Assembly: GCF_014635305.1 (NCBI RefSeq)
Contig: NZ_BMCS01000001.1
Coordinates: 2,666,001 to 2,730,000 of the forward strand
Direction of reading: 5' to 3'
Source: Williamsia phyllosphaerae
GTDB lineage: Bacteria > Actinomycetota > Actinomycetes > Mycobacteriales > Mycobacteriaceae
Length of the DNA stretch: 64,000 bases
This document shows positions 9,814-20,139 of the stretch, in pieces (position 1 is the stretch's first letter; every line of letters begins with the position of its first letter). Made by a program: the position numbers and the translations under genes. The notes under the pieces were generated by a model that saw nothing but the letters and a program-made list of their open reading frames with translations, was not told where the DNA came from and searched no databases.

Positions 9814-10569
9814 ATGCCCCGGTTGGTCCACCCGCCGTCGTCGATCGCCCCGTCGGCGCAGTCCGAGACGGCTCTACCGCCGGTCGTCGAGCCGGCGGCC
9901 TGGCGCACCGAACTCGACGAGTTGCGCAGACGCGAGAAGGCCGCCACCCGCGAACTCGACGCCATCGCCGCCCAACGCCGCCGCCTGCCCATGGTCGAGG
10001 TCGGCGACCACACCCTCGTCGGTGCGGACGGACCGGTCCGCCTCGCCGACATCTTCGACGGCGCCGCGCAACTGATCGTCTATCACCACATGTGGTCGCC
10101 CGGGGAACAGTGGCAGTGCGGCGGCTGCACGTCGTTCACCGCGCAGTTCACCCGGCTGGACTTTCTCGCCAACTATGACGCCAGGTTCGTCGTGGTGACC
10201 AACGCCGAGATCGGGGAGGCGTCGGCCTACCGCGACCGGGTCGGCAACCGCATGCCGTGGTTCTCGGCGGCGGGCACCACGTTCGGCGCCGAGGTCGACG
10301 CCCCCGAGGGCGGCGGGTTCGCGCTCAACGTCTTCCTGCGCGACGGGGATCGCGTGTTCCGCACCTACTCGACGACATCGCGCGGAGTCGAGCAGGCCGC
10401 GCACACCTTCCCGCTCGTCGACCTGCTGCCGTTCGGTCGGCAGGAGCAGTGGCAGGACTCACCCGACGGCTGGCCGCAGGGACCGGCGTACGCCGGCTGG
10501 CTCGACTCACCCGACGTCGCCGAGCGTTACGGGACCGACGCCGCCGGCTCGGAGGCGGTGCGGCGATGA
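9814..10569 (+). CDS. DUF899 thioredoxin-like family protein
   Basis: A 251-residue DUF899 protein, a thioredoxin-fold family. Features seen are an N-terminal coiled region rich in Arg/Glu, then LPMVEVG, LIVYHHMWSPGEQWQCGGCTSF in two parts with a CGGC pair near residue 105, and NVFLRDGDRVFRTYSTTSRG. The CxxC-like CGGC could be redox-active, but the family reaction is unknown. ATG 9814 follows GGAGG. Coupled by ATGA to the SRPBCC gene and probably controlled by the divergent TetR. Confidence 0.85.
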   Translation: MPRLVHPPSSIAPSAQSETALPPVVEPAAWRTELDELRRREKAATRELDAIAAQRRRLPMVEVGDHTLVGADGPVRLADIFDGAAQLIVYHHMWSPGEQWQCGGCTSFTAQFTRLDFLANYDARFVVVTNAEIGEASAYRDRVGNRMPWFSAAGTTFGAEVDAPEGGGFALNVFLRDGDRVFRTYSTTSRGVEQAAHTFPLVDLLPFGRQEQWQDSPDGWPQGPAYAGWLDSPDVAERYGTDAAGSEAVRR

Positions 10570-11051
10570 CGACGCCGACCGACGAGCGTTTCGTGGCGCG
10601 CCGCACCCTCCCGGCGACCGCGGACCACATCTTCGCCGCGCTCGCCGACCCCGATCGGCATCAGGACACCGAGCCGCGGGACTGGGTACGCGACGCGGTG
10701 GACCCGAGCCCGATCAGCGGGACCGGGCACGTGTTCGCGGTCAACATGTATCTCGAGGCCGTCGGTGGGTCCTACGTCATGCACAATCTCGTCACCGAGT
10801 TCGACCCCGGACGCAAGATCGCGTGGATGCCGGGGCAGCTCACCGATGACGGCAAGCACGACCCGGGCGGATGGGTCTGGCGGTACGAGCTGGCCCCGCA
10901 GGACTCGGGAACCGAGGTGACGTTGACCTATGACTGGTCGGGCACACCGCGGGCGATCCGCGACGAGATCGGCGGTCTCCCACCGTTCCCGGCGGAGTTC
11001 CTCGACGAATCGCTGGCGGCGCTGGAGCGCGCCGTGACCACCGATCCCTGA
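10566..11051 (+). CDS. SRPBCC/START-like domain protein
   Basis: A 161-residue polyketide cyclase/SRPBCC-type protein. It begins with the usual ARRTLPATADHIFAALADPD helix-grip start and has a later strand pattern GTEVTLTYDW. Such proteins bind hydrophobic ligands or act as AHSA1-like proteins; the ligand is unknown. The ATG overlaps the DUF899 stop, so the two are one transcript. It converges on zur with 10 nt between the stops. Confidence 0.85.
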   Translation: MTTPTDERFVARRTLPATADHIFAALADPDRHQDTEPRDWVRDAVDPSPISGTGHVFAVNMYLEAVGGSYVMHNLVTEFDPGRKIAWMPGQLTDDGKHDPGGWVWRYELAPQDSGTEVTLTYDWSGTPRAIRDEIGGLPPFPAEFLDESLAALERAVTTDP

Positions 11052-11061
11052 GGTCGTTCGA

Positions 11062-11484
11062 TCAGACGTGGCAGTCGGGGCAGCGCCCGAAGATCTCGAC
11101 CGTGTGGCCGACGTCGGTGTAACCGTGTTCCGAGGCAACCGTGGCGGCCCAGTCCTCGACCGGATCGGCCTGCACCTCGACGGTGGTCCCGCAGTCGCGG
11201 CAGACCAGATGGTGGTGGTGTCCGGCGGAGCAGCGCCGGTATCGGGACTCGCCCGAATCGGTACGCAGGACATCGATCTCGCCGGCGTCGGCCAGCGCCT
11301 GCAGGTTGCGGTAGACGGTGGTGAGGCCGATCGACTCGCCCTCGGACTTGAGGGTGTCGTGCAGTTCCTGCGCCGACCGGAACTCGTCGACCGTGTTCAG
11401 CAACGACGCGATGGCGTGCCGTTGCCGGGTGGCGCGGACCCCGGTCGCCGGGATCGTGTCGGTCGCGGTGGCGCGCCCGCTCAT
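11062..11484 (-). CDS. zur: zinc uptake regulator Zur (Fur family)
   Basis: A 140-residue Fur-family repressor. It has a winged helix (VRATRQRHAIASLL, then LTTVYRNLQALADAGE), an HHHH run at the hinge, and structural-zinc cysteine pairs CRDC and CPDC near the C-terminus. Together with the adjacent SmtB-type gene this matches the M. tuberculosis Rv2358-zur (Rv2359) operon, so Zur is the best call over Fur. Zur represses zinc import and ribosomal paralogues when zinc is ample. Its ATG overlaps the smtB stop. Confidence 0.9.
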   Translation of the reverse strand: MSGRATATDTIPATGVRATRQRHAIASLLNTVDEFRSAQELHDTLKSEGESIGLTTVYRNLQALADAGEIDVLRTDSGESRYRRCSAGHHHHLVCRDCGTTVEVQADPVEDWAATVASEHGYTDVGHTVEIFGRCPDCHV

Positions 11485-11825
11485 TCGGTCCGCTCGGTGG
11501 CGTGGGCGACCGCATCGGTGACGATGTGGGCGAGGTGGTCGTCGACGAGGTGATAAAGGATCTCGCGGCCGTTGCGCTGTCCGGAGACGACGCCCGCCGC
11601 CTTGAGCACCCGCAGATGCTGGCTGATCAGCGGTTGGGTGACGCCGAGAGCGCCGACCAACTCGTGCACGCAGCGTTCCTGCTCGAGGAGCTGCAGCACG
11701 ATGGCGATACGGACCGGCGCAGACAGGGCACGCAGCAACTCGCTAGCGCCGTCGAGCGCGGCGCGGTCGACCGCGACGGTCGGTTCGAGCTGATCGCCGA
11801 TCGGCTCGTCGGAGATGTCGGTCAT
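11481..11825 (-). CDS. smtB: ArsR/SmtB family metal-sensing repressor
   Basis: A 114-residue winged-helix repressor. The recognition helix is VTQPLISQHLRVLKAAGVV. The C-terminal helix carries an intact alpha5 zinc site of the D-x-H-x10-H-x2-E type (DDHLAHIVTDAVAHATE). In this family zinc binding releases the repressor from DNA. It is the first gene of a two-gene operon with zur, the known mycobacterial arrangement in which SmtB couples zur expression to zinc. Confidence 0.9.
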   Translation of the reverse strand: MTDISDEPIGDQLEPTVAVDRAALDGASELLRALSAPVRIAIVLQLLEQERCVHELVGALGVTQPLISQHLRVLKAAGVVSGQRNGREILYHLVDDHLAHIVTDAVAHATERTE

Positions 11826-11876
11826 CGGTGGTCCCGTCGTCGACGAACATCGGGCGGGGGAGAACCCACCTCGTTA

Positions 11877-11893
11877 ATTGCAATCATTTTCAT
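11877..11893. promoter_or_regulatory. AT-rich imperfect palindrome, Zur-box- or SmtB-like
   Basis: The element ATTGCAATCATTTTCAT lies 52 nt upstream of smtB in otherwise GC-rich DNA. On the - strand it reads ATGAAAATGATTGCAAT, close to the TGAAAATnATTTTCA type of mycobacterial Zur box. A neighbouring ATATGCAT is also palindromic. It could control smtB-zur, or the MarR gene whose 3' end lies on the other side. Confidence 0.5.
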
Positions 11894-11940
11894 ATGCATG
11901 GTGGGCCATGTCAAGGCGGCCGGGTCGTCCCGCAGGCGGA

Positions 11941-12378
11941 TCAGCAGTCGCCGACGAAGCGTTCGAATCCCGCGACGAAGGCGTCCGCGAGTCCGTCGGG
12001 CCAGTCCGCCATCCGCCGGGTCAACTCCTCGCCGAGTCGGTGTCGCATGAGGGCGGTGACCCGAGCGCCGTCGTCGGTCAGCGACAACAGGGTCGAGCGG
12101 CCGTCGGCGGGATCTGATGCGCGCGCCACCAGTCCGCCCTCGACGAGTCGCGCGGCGTATCGACTGGCCACGCTGCGCTCGACCCCGGCGAGCGGTGCCA
12201 GCCCGGCCGCGCTGATCGGCCCGTATCGCGCCACACCGCTGATCACGGTGTAGGTCGCCGGGGTCACGCCCAGGTCCGACAAACCATCGGTGATGCTGCG
12301 GTACAACCCGATCCGGGTCTGTCGGTTGAGGAGCGTGCCGAGGGCGTCGGCCGCGCGATCGCCGAGCGAGGGTTCCAT
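11941..12378 (-). CDS. MarR family transcriptional regulator
   Basis: A 145-residue MarR protein. The winged helix includes GLAPLAGVERSVASRYAARL, and the wing has the family signature DPADGRSTLLSLTDDG. Start ATG 12378; the upstream TTG at 12411 lies inside the palindrome and is rejected. The gene is divergent from a small unknown gene across a strong operator-like palindrome. MarR proteins usually sense small phenolic or oxidising compounds; the ligand here is unknown. Confidence 0.85.
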   Translation of the reverse strand: MEPSLGDRAADALGTLLNRQTRIGLYRSITDGLSDLGVTPATYTVISGVARYGPISAAGLAPLAGVERSVASRYAARLVEGGLVARASDPADGRSTLLSLTDDGARVTALMRHRLGEELTRRMADWPDGLADAFVAGFERFVGDC

Positions 12379-12393
12379 GATCGCCAATCTACG

Positions 12394-12417
12394 TGTAATT
12401 TGAACGTACAATTTACA
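12394..12417. promoter_or_regulatory. 24-nt palindrome, candidate MarR operator
   Basis: The AT-rich sequence between the MarR gene and the gene at 12436 starts TGTAATTTG and ends CAATTTACA, matching its own reverse complement at 20 of 24 positions. It is 15 nt from the MarR ATG and 18 nt from the divergent ATG, so a bound protein would block both promoters. Confidence 0.7.
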
Positions 12418-12435
12418 TCGATTCTAGGAGTGATC

Positions 12436-12732
12436 ATGCGTGATGAACGACAGGAGCGCCCCATCGGCGCCCAGGACGTCCTCGCCGACGGCGTGGAGAC
12501 CGCCGTGTTCGACGGACGCGAGGTGCGCAAGGGGACCGTCGCAGCCTTCGTCGCCAACGCTCGCGCCCTGGAGCGGTCGGTCGCGGGTACGCAGGAGAGT
12601 CGTCGACTGGAGGAGGAACTGCTCCGGGCGGTGCCCGACCTGCGGTCGATCGGCGTGCTCGATGTGTTCACGCCTCGGACGCCGCGGCTCGCCGCGGTGA
12701 TGGGGGGCGCAGAGCGGGCGCGCGATCGGTGA
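12436..12732 (+). CDS. small unknown protein, divergent from MarR
   Basis: A 98-residue soluble, charged protein. It starts [21 protein letters not shown] and has a long helical middle (about residues 30-70) with an ending of [20 protein letters not shown] at 12426-12430 supports ATG 12436. I do not recognise a family. Divergence from the MarR gene across the shared palindrome suggests it is the direct MarR target. Confidence 0.6.
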   Translation: MRDERQERPIGAQDVLADGVETAVFDGREVRKGTVAAFVANARALERSVAGTQESRRLEEELLRAVPDLRSIGVLDVFTPRTPRLAAVMGGAERARDR

Positions 12733-12838
12733 CCTCGCGGCGGCTAGGCTGTATCGGAACTCCACGACCGATGCGCTCGCGCACGGCCGCCGAGTTCACA
12801 GCCCTTATCCCGAGATCCCTGTGGAGTGTGCGTTCATC

Positions 12839-14233
12839 GTGGCCGGACCATCGAGTCGAGTCGACGCCGTCGTCAACCTGTGCAAGCGGCGGGGGTTGGT
12901 GTACCAGTGCGGTGAGATCTACGGCGGCACCAGGTCCGCCTGGGACTACGGCCCGCTCGGTGTCGAGCTCAAGGACAACATCAAGAAGCAGTGGTGGCGG
13001 TCGATGGTCACCTCACGCGAGGACACCGTCGGACTCGACTCGTCGGTGATCCTCCCGCGCCAGGTGTGGGAGGCCTCCGGCCACGTCAGCGTGTTCAACG
13101 ATCCGCTGGTCGAGTGCCTGAACTGCCACAAGCGCCACCGGCAGGACCACCTGCAGGAGGCGTACGCGGAGAAGAAGGGGCTGGACGATCCCGACGCGGT
13201 CGTGATGACTGATGTCGTGTGTCCCGACTGCGGCACCCGCGGTCGGTGGACCGAACCCCGTGACTTCAACATGATGCTCAAGACCTACCTCGGACCGGTG
13301 GAGTCGGAGGAGGGTCTGCACTATCTCCGCCCGGAGACCGCGCAGGGCATCTTCGTCAACTTCAAGAACGTGATGACCACCGCGCGCAAGAAGCCGCCGT
13401 TCGGTATCGGCCAGATCGGCAAGAGCTTCCGCAACGAGATCACGCCCGGCAACTTCATCTTCCGCACCCGTGAGTTCGAGCAGATGGAGATGGAGTTCTT
13501 CGTCAAGCCCGGCGAGGACGAGCAGTGGCACCAGTACTGGATCGACACCCGCCGCCAGTGGTACGTGGACCTCGGGATCGACCCGGAGAACCTGCGCCTG
13601 TTCGAGCACCCTGCGGAAAAGCTGTCGCACTACGCCAAGAGGACGGTCGACGTCGAGTACAAGTTCGGCTTCTCGGGCAGCCCGTGGGGTGAGCTCGAGG
13701 GTGTCGCCAACCGGACCGACTTCGACCTGAGCACGCATTCGAAGCACTCGGGGGAGGACCTGTCGTTCTTTGACCAGACGAGCGGTGAGCGGTTCACGCC
13801 GTACGTCATCGAGCCCGCAGCCGGTCTGACCCGCTCGTTCATGGCTTTCCTCTGCGACGCGCTCGTCGACGAGGAGGTGCCGAACGCCAAGGGCGGCACC
13901 GACACCCGCACGGTGCTCAAGCTCGATCGCCGTCTCGCGCCGGTGAAGGTCGCGGTGCTGCCGCTCTCACGCAACGAGCAACTCTCACCCAAGGCCAAGG
14001 CGCTCGCCGCCGAGCTGCGTCAACACTGGAACGTCGAGTTCGACGACGCCCAGGGCATCGGCAAGCGCTACCGCCGTCAGGACGAGATCGGCACACCGTT
14101 CTGCGTGACCGTCGATTTCGACTCCCTCGACGACGACGCGGTGACCATCCGCGAGCGCGACACCATGAGCCAGCAGCGGGTGGCCATCGACAAGGTGGCC
14201 GGTTATCTCGCCGGCGAACTGCTCGGCTGCTGA
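12839..14233 (+). CDS. glyS: glycyl-tRNA synthetase, dimeric class II
   Basis: A 464-residue alpha2-type GlyRS. It starts with the family segment [20 protein letters not shown] and contains [14 protein letters not shown] (motif 2 region), [18 protein letters not shown] and the class [16 protein letters not shown]. The C-terminal anticodon-binding domain begins near residue 365 ([16 protein letters not shown]). It charges tRNA-Gly. GTG 12839 is chosen from alignment with mycobacterial starts; GTG 12821 is possible. The order smtB-zur-glyS-dgt-dnaG is as in mycobacteria. Confidence 0.96.
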   Translation: MAGPSSRVDAVVNLCKRRGLVYQCGEIYGGTRSAWDYGPLGVELKDNIKKQWWRSMVTSREDTVGLDSSVILPRQVWEASGHVSVFNDPLVECLNCHKRHRQDHLQEAYAEKKGLDDPDAVVMTDVVCPDCGTRGRWTEPRDFNMMLKTYLGPVESEEGLHYLRPETAQGIFVNFKNVMTTARKKPPFGIGQIGKSFRNEITPGNFIFRTREFEQMEMEFFVKPGEDEQWHQYWIDTRRQWYVDLGIDPENLRLFEHPAEKLSHYAKRTVDVEYKFGFSGSPWGELEGVANRTDFDLSTHSKHSGEDLSFFDQTSGERFTPYVIEPAAGLTRSFMAFLCDALVDEEVPNAKGGTDTRTVLKLDRRLAPVKVAVLPLSRNEQLSPKAKALAAELRQHWNVEFDDAQGIGKRYRRQDEIGTPFCVTVDFDSLDDDAVTIRERDTMSQQRVAIDKVAGYLAGELLGC

Positions 14234-14350
14234 ACCGGATCGGTCGCCGGGATCGATCTTCGGGTCGATCTCTGCCATAGTCGACCGCAGGTGCCGTCGT
14301 GCCGGGCAAGGGGTCCGGAGTGGATGGCGGCACGAGGAGAGTGAGTTGTC

Positions 14351-14854
14351 GTGGCGCAAGCAGTGACAGGCAAGGTCGTTCATTACGACGCGAATCGCGG
14401 GTTCGGCTTCCTCGCGCCGGAGTCGGGGGGCGCTGACGTCTTCCTGCACATCAACGACATCGACATCGACGAGTCGGAACTCAAGCCGGGCGCCCAGGTC
14501 GAGTTCGAGGTCGAGGAGACCGAACGCGGCTCGAAGGCGACCAACGTCTCGGTCATCGGTTCGGCTCCGGCCGCACCGCCTCGTGGAGGTCGCCGCGACG
14601 ACTCCGACCACGGTGCGCGCTCCGACCACGGCTCGCGTGATCACGGTTCGCGTGACCAGGGTCGTGACCGTGCTGCCGCGCCGCGTCGCACATCGCGCGG
14701 ATCGGACTCCGCGGTGCTCGACTCCGCGGTCTTCACCGAGGAGCTCACCGAGTTGCTGCTCGACTCGTCGGGGTCGCTGACCGCGGAGCAGATCATCGCG
14801 ATCCGCAGCCGCATCACCGATTTCGCCATCGCGCGGGGCTGGGTGGTTGACTGA
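14351..14854 (+). CDS. cold shock domain protein with disordered RNA-binding-like middle
   Basis: A 167-residue protein. The N-terminal cold shock domain (residues 1-68) has RNP1 GFGFLAPE and RNP2 DVFLHIND. A low-complexity Asp/His/Gly/Ser/Arg stretch with short repeats follows (about 80-115, repeats of the DHGSRD type), then a helical C-terminal segment (about 122-165). Ordinary CspA proteins are only about 67 residues long, so this is an extended form, probably an RNA chaperone. GTG start; ends overlapping the earliest possible dgt start. Confidence 0.88.
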   Translation: MAQAVTGKVVHYDANRGFGFLAPESGGADVFLHINDIDIDESELKPGAQVEFEVEETERGSKATNVSVIGSAPAAPPRGGRRDDSDHGARSDHGSRDHGSRDQGRDRAAAPRRTSRGSDSAVLDSAVFTEELTELLLDSSGSLTAEQIIAIRSRITDFAIARGWVVD

Positions 14855-16169
14855 CCGCGTCGGCGGCCACGTCCGAGTACCGGTGACGTCCCCGCAGACG
14901 CCGATCGCCCTCTACGACGAGCACTCGACGCAGAGGTCGGTCAGCGAGCGACCCAAGTCGTCGATCCTGCCGGGAACCCACAGCGAACAGCGCAGTGAGT
15001 TCGCGCGCGATCGCGCGCGCGTGCTGCACTCGGCGGCGCTGCGACGACTCGCCGACAAGACGCAGGTCGTGGGCCCCCGTGAGGGCGACACCCCGCGCAC
15101 CCGTCTGACCCATTCGCTGGAGGTCGGCCAGATCGGTCGGGGCATCGCCATCGGGCTGGGGTGCGATCCCGACCTGGTCGAACTGGCCGGTCTGGCGCAC
15201 GACATCGGCCATCCGCCGTACGGCCACAACGGCGAACGGGCCCTCGACGAGGTCGCCGAGGGGTTCGGCGGGTTCGAGGGCAATGCCCAGAACCTGCGCA
15301 TCCTCACGCGTCTCGAACCCAAGCTCCTCGACGCCGACGGTGCCAGCGTGGGCCTCAACCTCACCCGCGCCTCGCTCGACGCGACCCTGAAGTATCCGTG
15401 GGTGCGGGACGAGCCGGGGAGCAAGTTCGGCGCCTACGTCGACGATCTGCCGGCACTGGAGTGGATCCGAGACGGGGTGACCGGCCAGCGGCAGTGCCTG
15501 GAGGCCCAGGTCATGGACTGGTCGGACGACGTCGCGTACTCCGTGCACGACGTCGAGGACGGCATCATGGGTGGACGCATCGATCTGCGCAGTCTGGGTG
15601 ATCCCGACGATCAGCGGGCGCTCGCCGAGATCGGTGTGCGCGAGTTCGTCGGGCTCGACTCCGACGAGCTCATCGAGGCCGCGCAGCGACTGGCCGGACT
15701 CGAGATCGTCCGTGCCGCCGACGGTTACGACGGGACCCTCGCGCAGTCGGTCGCGCTCAAGGCGCTCACCAGTGAGCTCGTCGGACGGTTTGCGTCCGCG
15801 GCCATCGCGGGCACCCGGGATTCGGCGGGACCGGGACCGCTGTGCCGCTACGGCGCGAATCTGTCGGTGCCTGCACTGGTCGCCGCGGAGGTGGCGGTCC
15901 TCAAGACGGTCGCGTTGCGGTTCATCTTCTCCGACGCCCGCCACAAGTCCCATCAGGAGCGCCAGCGTGATCGCATCCACCGCGTCGCCGGCTGGCTGCT
16001 CCGCGCGGCCCCGGGTGGACTGGACCCGTTGTTCGTCCCGGCGTGGGAGAACGCGGCCGACGATGCGGCGCGCATGCGTGTGGTCGTCGACCAGATCGCC
16101 TCGATGACCGAGGGCAGGCTCGAACGCACCGACCGACAGAACTCAGGGGCGCAGGCCCACCTCGGCTGA
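14847..16169 (+). CDS. dgt: deoxyguanosinetriphosphate triphosphohydrolase-like protein
   Basis: An HD-domain dNTPase of up to 440 residues. The metal-binding signature is intact: [16 protein letters not shown], then [13 protein letters not shown], with a later Asp in [17 protein letters not shown]. The family cleaves dNTPs to nucleoside and triphosphate. The start is uncertain: TTG 14847, or GTG 14883. The 3' end overlaps the convergent XRE gene by 27 nt. In the mycobacterial order it precedes dnaG; here a regulator and a transporter have been placed between them. Confidence 0.92.
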   Translation: MTDRVGGHVRVPVTSPQTPIALYDEHSTQRSVSERPKSSILPGTHSEQRSEFARDRARVLHSAALRRLADKTQVVGPREGDTPRTRLTHSLEVGQIGRGIAIGLGCDPDLVELAGLAHDIGHPPYGHNGERALDEVAEGFGGFEGNAQNLRILTRLEPKLLDADGASVGLNLTRASLDATLKYPWVRDEPGSKFGAYVDDLPALEWIRDGVTGQRQCLEAQVMDWSDDVAYSVHDVEDGIMGGRIDLRSLGDPDDQRALAEIGVREFVGLDSDELIEAAQRLAGLEIVRAADGYDGTLAQSVALKALTSELVGRFASAAIAGTRDSAGPGPLCRYGANLSVPALVAAEVAVLKTVALRFIFSDARHKSHQERQRDRIHRVAGWLLRAAPGGLDPLFVPAWENAADDAARMRVVVDQIASMTEGRLERTDRQNSGAQAHLG

Positions 16170-16748
16170 ATCGGGCCGTGCGACCTCGCTCGCGCGATCG
16201 CGGGTGCCGACCAGCAGGATCTCGGTGCTCACCTCGCCGTCGTTGCGCACCCGGTGCGTGGTGCGGGCCTGGAAGTGCGCGGCGTCCCCCGGCTCGAGCG
16301 TCTCCGACTCCTCCGCGCCGCCGGTGCCGATGATCAACTCGACGGTGCCCGACAGCACGTACATCCACTCCTCGCCGTCGTGATGTGCGGTGGGAGACGA
16401 GCAGTGCGGGCTGATCGTGAGATGCATCGAGTGCAGGTCCGGGAGGTCGCCACTGAGCACCGCCACGTCGCCGCTGGCCGTGTGATGCACGGTGCGTCGG
16501 TCGCGGGAGACGACGTGTACCGCGGCCGGTGTGGTGTCGGCGACCAACTCGCTCAACGTGATCCCGAAGATCCGGGACAGTTCGATGAGTGTCCCGACCG
16601 ACGCCTGGCGGCTACCGGACTCGATTCGCGACAACTGGGTGGCCGACAGCCCGGACTCGTCGGCCAGCGCGCGCAGGGTCGCGCCCCGCGCCTGGCGAAG
16701 GGTGCGGACCCGACGTCCGATCCACCGCTCGTCGATCCGTTCGGTCAT
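16143..16748 (-). CDS. XRE family regulator with C-terminal cupin sensor
   Basis: A 201-residue protein with an N-terminal helix-turn-helix ([20 protein letters not shown], about residues 27-46) and a C-terminal cupin barrel (about 110-185: [28 protein letters not shown]). This HTH-cupin class senses small ligands. It is divergent from the MFS exporter at 16896, which is very likely its target. The start is ATG 16748; the open frame extends much further upstream only as GC-driven noise antisense to the MFS gene. Confidence 0.88.
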   Translation of the reverse strand: MTERIDERWIGRRVRTLRQARGATLRALADESGLSATQLSRIESGSRQASVGTLIELSRIFGITLSELVADTTPAAVHVVSRDRRTVHHTASGDVAVLSGDLPDLHSMHLTISPHCSSPTAHHDGEEWMYVLSGTVELIIGTGGAEESETLEPGDAAHFQARTTHRVRNDGEVSTEILLVGTRDRASEVARPDSAEVGLRP

Positions 16749-16895
16749 GCCCGCGAGGTTAACGCTTCCGTGGACCGGATGTGACCACATGGGTCGATGT
16801 GTTGCCTCCTGGGTTTGACGTTGGTTCGTCATCCGGCGCACACTGCGCGACGAGGCGAACCATCGCAGAAGGCACACCAGGGCAGGAGGCCGCGT

Positions 16896-18206
16896 ATGTC
16901 CCGATCGACCCCGGCCGCGACGGGCGACACCACGTCGACCGACCCGGTCGTGTCGCCGTGGCGTGCGGGCGTTCTCGCCGTCGCGGCCGTGATCGCACTC
17001 GGCGTCAGCCTGCGCCTGTTGTTCGGCAGCGCGTCGTCGGTGATCTCCGAGATCCGGGACAGCTACAGGCTCGGGTCGGTCGAGGTCGCGCTGCTCACGA
17101 CCGGACCGGTGGTGTGTCTGGGCCTCGGGGCGAGTGTCGCCCCGCGGCTGGCCCGACGATTCTCGGCGCTGCCGGTGGCGGCCGGCTGTATGGCGGTGCT
17201 GGCGCTGGGCTCGGCGCTGCGCGCCATACCCGGTTGGCCGATCCTGCTGGTGGGCACCGTCATCGGTGGTCTCGGCATCGCGGTGGCCAACGTACTGGGT
17301 CCGGTCCTGATCCGTCTGCTCTTCCCGCACCGCATCGGCGCGATGACCGGTCTGCTGACCGCGCTCATCTGCGTGAGTGCCGGCATCGCGTCCGGGATCA
17401 CCCCGCCGGTCACCCGGGCGGTCGGTGACAGCTGGCGGATCGCACTCGGTCTCTGGGCGATCCCCGCGGCCATCGCCTTCGTCGCGGTGGCCCTGCTCGC
17501 CGGCTCGCACGGACGGGGCCTGCGTCGTGCCCGGGAGATCGCGCCGGCCGTACCGGTGCCGGTGGCACCGGCGCAGATCCGACCGGGTGCGGCGCGGATG
17601 CGCTGGGCGATCACGGGTTTCATGGGGATCCAGTCGCTGCTGGCCTACGCCACCGTGGCCTGGCTGCCGACCATCTATCGCGACCGCGGCCTCTCGGCGG
17701 ACGAGGCCGGACTGATCTTCGCCGCGCTGAGTGTGGCGAGCATCGTCACCGCCCTCGGCGTTCCGGTGCTCGCGACCCGGATGCGGTCGCAGCGCCTGCT
17801 GGCCATCGCGGTCGTGGCGACGGCGACGGTGGGTCTGCTCGGGGTCCTGTGCACCGGGACGTGGGGCGCATGGCCGTCGGCGATCATCATCGGGTTCGGC
17901 CAGGGTGGTGCGCTGTCCCTGGCCCTGGTCCTGATGAACCTGAGGTCGGCGACCGCGGCCGAGGCGACCGCCCTCTCGGCGGCGGCGCAGACGGTGGGCT
18001 ACCTGCTCGCGGCCACCGGACCGCTGGCGATGGGTGTACTGCACTCCGCGACCGACGGGTGGTCGGTCCCGCTGATCGCTCTCACGGCGACGATGGTGCC
18101 CCTGGCGATCTGCGGTGTCGTCGCCGGTCACCCCGGGACGATCGACATCCCGGCCGCCGACCGCCACGGCGGCTCCCCGCGGTCGCACCCACCGATACAC
18201 TCATAG
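16896..18206 (+). CDS. MFS transporter, CynX/NimT-like
   Basis: A 436-residue major facilitator with about twelve transmembrane helices in two halves around a basic central loop (about 195-235). The pattern [18 protein letters not shown] and the tandem Gly-rich helices resemble CynX/NimT (cyanate or nitroimidazole) transporters. The substrate is unknown. AGGAGG at 16884-16889 precedes ATG 16896. The divergent XRE-cupin gene probably regulates it. The stop lies 2 nt before the dnaG start. Confidence 0.87.
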   Translation: MSRSTPAATGDTTSTDPVVSPWRAGVLAVAAVIALGVSLRLLFGSASSVISEIRDSYRLGSVEVALLTTGPVVCLGLGASVAPRLARRFSALPVAAGCMAVLALGSALRAIPGWPILLVGTVIGGLGIAVANVLGPVLIRLLFPHRIGAMTGLLTALICVSAGIASGITPPVTRAVGDSWRIALGLWAIPAAIAFVAVALLAGSHGRGLRRAREIAPAVPVPVAPAQIRPGAARMRWAITGFMGIQSLLAYATVAWLPTIYRDRGLSADEAGLIFAALSVASIVTALGVPVLATRMRSQRLLAIAVVATATVGLLGVLCTGTWGAWPSAIIIGFGQGGALSLALVLMNLRSATAAEATALSAAAQTVGYLLAATGPLAMGVLHSATDGWSVPLIALTATMVPLAICGVVAGHPGTIDIPAADRHGGSPRSHPPIHS

Positions 18207-18208
18207 CC

Positions 18209-20131
18209 GTGCCCGGCCGAATCCCTGATCGCGACATCACGGCCATCCGCGAGCGCACACACATCGAGGAGATCGTCGGCGACTACGTGGCGCTGCGTCG
18301 CGCCGGTGCGGACAGCCTCAAGGGCCTGTGTCCGTTCCACGACGAGAAGTCACCGTCGTTCCACGTCCGTCCCAACCACGGACACTTCCACTGCTTCGGG
18401 TGCGGTGAGGGCGGAGACGTCTACACCTTCCTGCAGAAGCTGGAGCACATCCCGTTCGTCGAGGCCGTGGAGCAGCTCGCCGACCGCATCGGCTACCAGA
18501 TCAACTACGAGGGCGGCGGGGCCAGTGTCGCGAGGGACCGCGGGACGCGAGCGCGTCTGGTCGCGGCCAACGCCGCCGCGCAGAAGTTCTACGCCGAGCA
18601 ACTCCTGACCCCGGACGCCCAGAAAGCGCGCGACTACCTCAAGGAACGCGATTTCGACCAGGCCGCCGCGACGCAGTTCGGCTGCGGGTTCGCGCCGATG
18701 GCGTGGGACGCGATGACGAAGACATTGCTGGCGCAGGGTTTCGAGTTCGCCGAGCTCGAGGCGGCCGGTCTCTCCCAACAGGGGCAGCGCGGACCGCGCG
18801 ATCGCTTCCGTCGTCGATTGCTCTGGCCCATCCGCAATCTCGCCAACGACATCATCGGTTTCGGCGCGCGCAAGATCTTCGACGACGACACCATGGGCAA
18901 GTACATGAACACCCCGGACACGATGCTCTACAAGAAGTCCCAGGTGCTGTTCGGTCTCGACCACGCGAAGAAGAACATCGCGAAGGGGCACCAGGTGGTC
19001 ATCGTCGAGGGCTACACCGACGTGATGGCCATGCACCTCGCCGGCGTGACCACCGCCGTCGCCTCGTGCGGCACCGCGTTCGGCGAGGACCACCTGGCCC
19101 TGCTGCGCCGGTTGTTGATGGACGACTCCTACTTCCGGGGAGAGGTGATCTACACCTTCGACGGAGACGACGCGGGCAAGGCGGCGGCGCTCAAGGCGTT
19201 CGAGGGTGAGCAGAGCATCGCCGGACAGACGTTCGTCGCGATCGCCCCGGAGGGCATGGACCCGTGTGAGCTGCGTCAGTCCGGGGGAGACACCGCAGTC
19301 CGTGACCTCATCGCCCGGCGGATCCCGATGTTCCAGTTCGCCATTCGCGCGGTGCTGGCCGGACACGATCTGGAGACGGCCGAGGGGCGGGTGCACGCGC
19401 TCCGCGACACCGTCCCGGTCGTTGCGCGCATCAAGGACTTCGCCTTGCGCGACGAGTACGCACGGCAGCTGGCCGGGTGGGTCGGTTGGGAGGACGAACG
19501 CCAGGTCCTCTCCCGCGTCCGGGAGCAGTCGGCGTCGGGGACGGCGACCACCGGTGCGGGTGCACGCGCGCAGGCGCGGACGCGCAAGAACGCCGCCGCG
19601 AGCAGTCCCACCGCGGGTGTGGCCGGCGCCGCACGTCCGTCACCGACCGATCCGCGACTGTGGCCGCAACGCGAGGCGCTCAAGGCGGCCCTGCAATACC
19701 CCGCCATCGCGGGCACGGTGTTCGACTCGTTGCCGGTCGAGTGTTTCCCGGAGCCGGCGTACGCGCTGATCCGCACGGCCATGCAGACCGCCGGTGGTAC
19801 GAGCGCCGGACTCGGGGGCGCGCAGTGGCTCGACGTGATCGGACGCGAGTTGGACAACCCCGTGCTCACCTCGATGCTCACCGAGCTGGCCGTCGAGCCG
19901 ATGCCCGTTTCCGAGCAGGCCATCCCGCGCTACATCGGCAGTGTTCTCGCGCGCCTGCAGGAGGGGTGGGTCGGCGAACAGATCGCCGACATCAAGTCCC
20001 GACTGCGGCGCATGTCCCCGGGCGACGACCCGGAGGCCTACAACGCGGTGTTCGGCGACCTGGTCGCACTGGAGGCCTACCGGCGCAGCCTGCTCGAGCA
20101 GGCGGTCGACCCGAACGGGCTCGCCGGCTGA
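18209..20131 (+). CDS. dnaG: DNA primase
   Basis: A 640-residue primase, close to the usual mycobacterial length. The CHC2 zinc finger is near residues 35-62 ([13 protein letters not shown]...[10 protein letters not shown]). The Toprim core follows with [11 protein letters not shown] and the acidic [10 protein letters not shown], and the C-terminal region (about 490-640) should bind DnaB. It makes RNA primers at the fork. GTG 18209 is chosen because the zinc finger sits at the expected distance; the open frame upstream overlaps the MFS gene and is noise. Confidence 0.97.
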   Translation: MPGRIPDRDITAIRERTHIEEIVGDYVALRRAGADSLKGLCPFHDEKSPSFHVRPNHGHFHCFGCGEGGDVYTFLQKLEHIPFVEAVEQLADRIGYQINYEGGGASVARDRGTRARLVAANAAAQKFYAEQLLTPDAQKARDYLKERDFDQAAATQFGCGFAPMAWDAMTKTLLAQGFEFAELEAAGLSQQGQRGPRDRFRRRLLWPIRNLANDIIGFGARKIFDDDTMGKYMNTPDTMLYKKSQVLFGLDHAKKNIAKGHQVVIVEGYTDVMAMHLAGVTTAVASCGTAFGEDHLALLRRLLMDDSYFRGEVIYTFDGDDAGKAAALKAFEGEQSIAGQTFVAIAPEGMDPCELRQSGGDTAVRDLIARRIPMFQFAIRAVLAGHDLETAEGRVHALRDTVPVVARIKDFALRDEYARQLAGWVGWEDERQVLSRVREQSASGTATTGAGARAQARTRKNAAASSPTAGVAGAARPSPTDPRLWPQREALKAALQYPAIAGTVFDSLPVECFPEPAYALIRTAMQTAGGTSAGLGGAQWLDVIGRELDNPVLTSMLTELAVEPMPVSEQAIPRYIGSVLARLQEGWVGEQIADIKSRLRRMSPGDDPEAYNAVFGDLVALEAYRRSLLEQAVDPNGLAG

Positions 20132-20139
20132 TGCCGTCT

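Noticed and set aside
16749-18200. N-terminal extension of the XRE-cupin frame across the MFS gene
   Set aside because: Arg/Gly/His-rich noise; the HTH starts immediately after ATG 16748 and the MFS gene has clear helices and an AGGAGG site.
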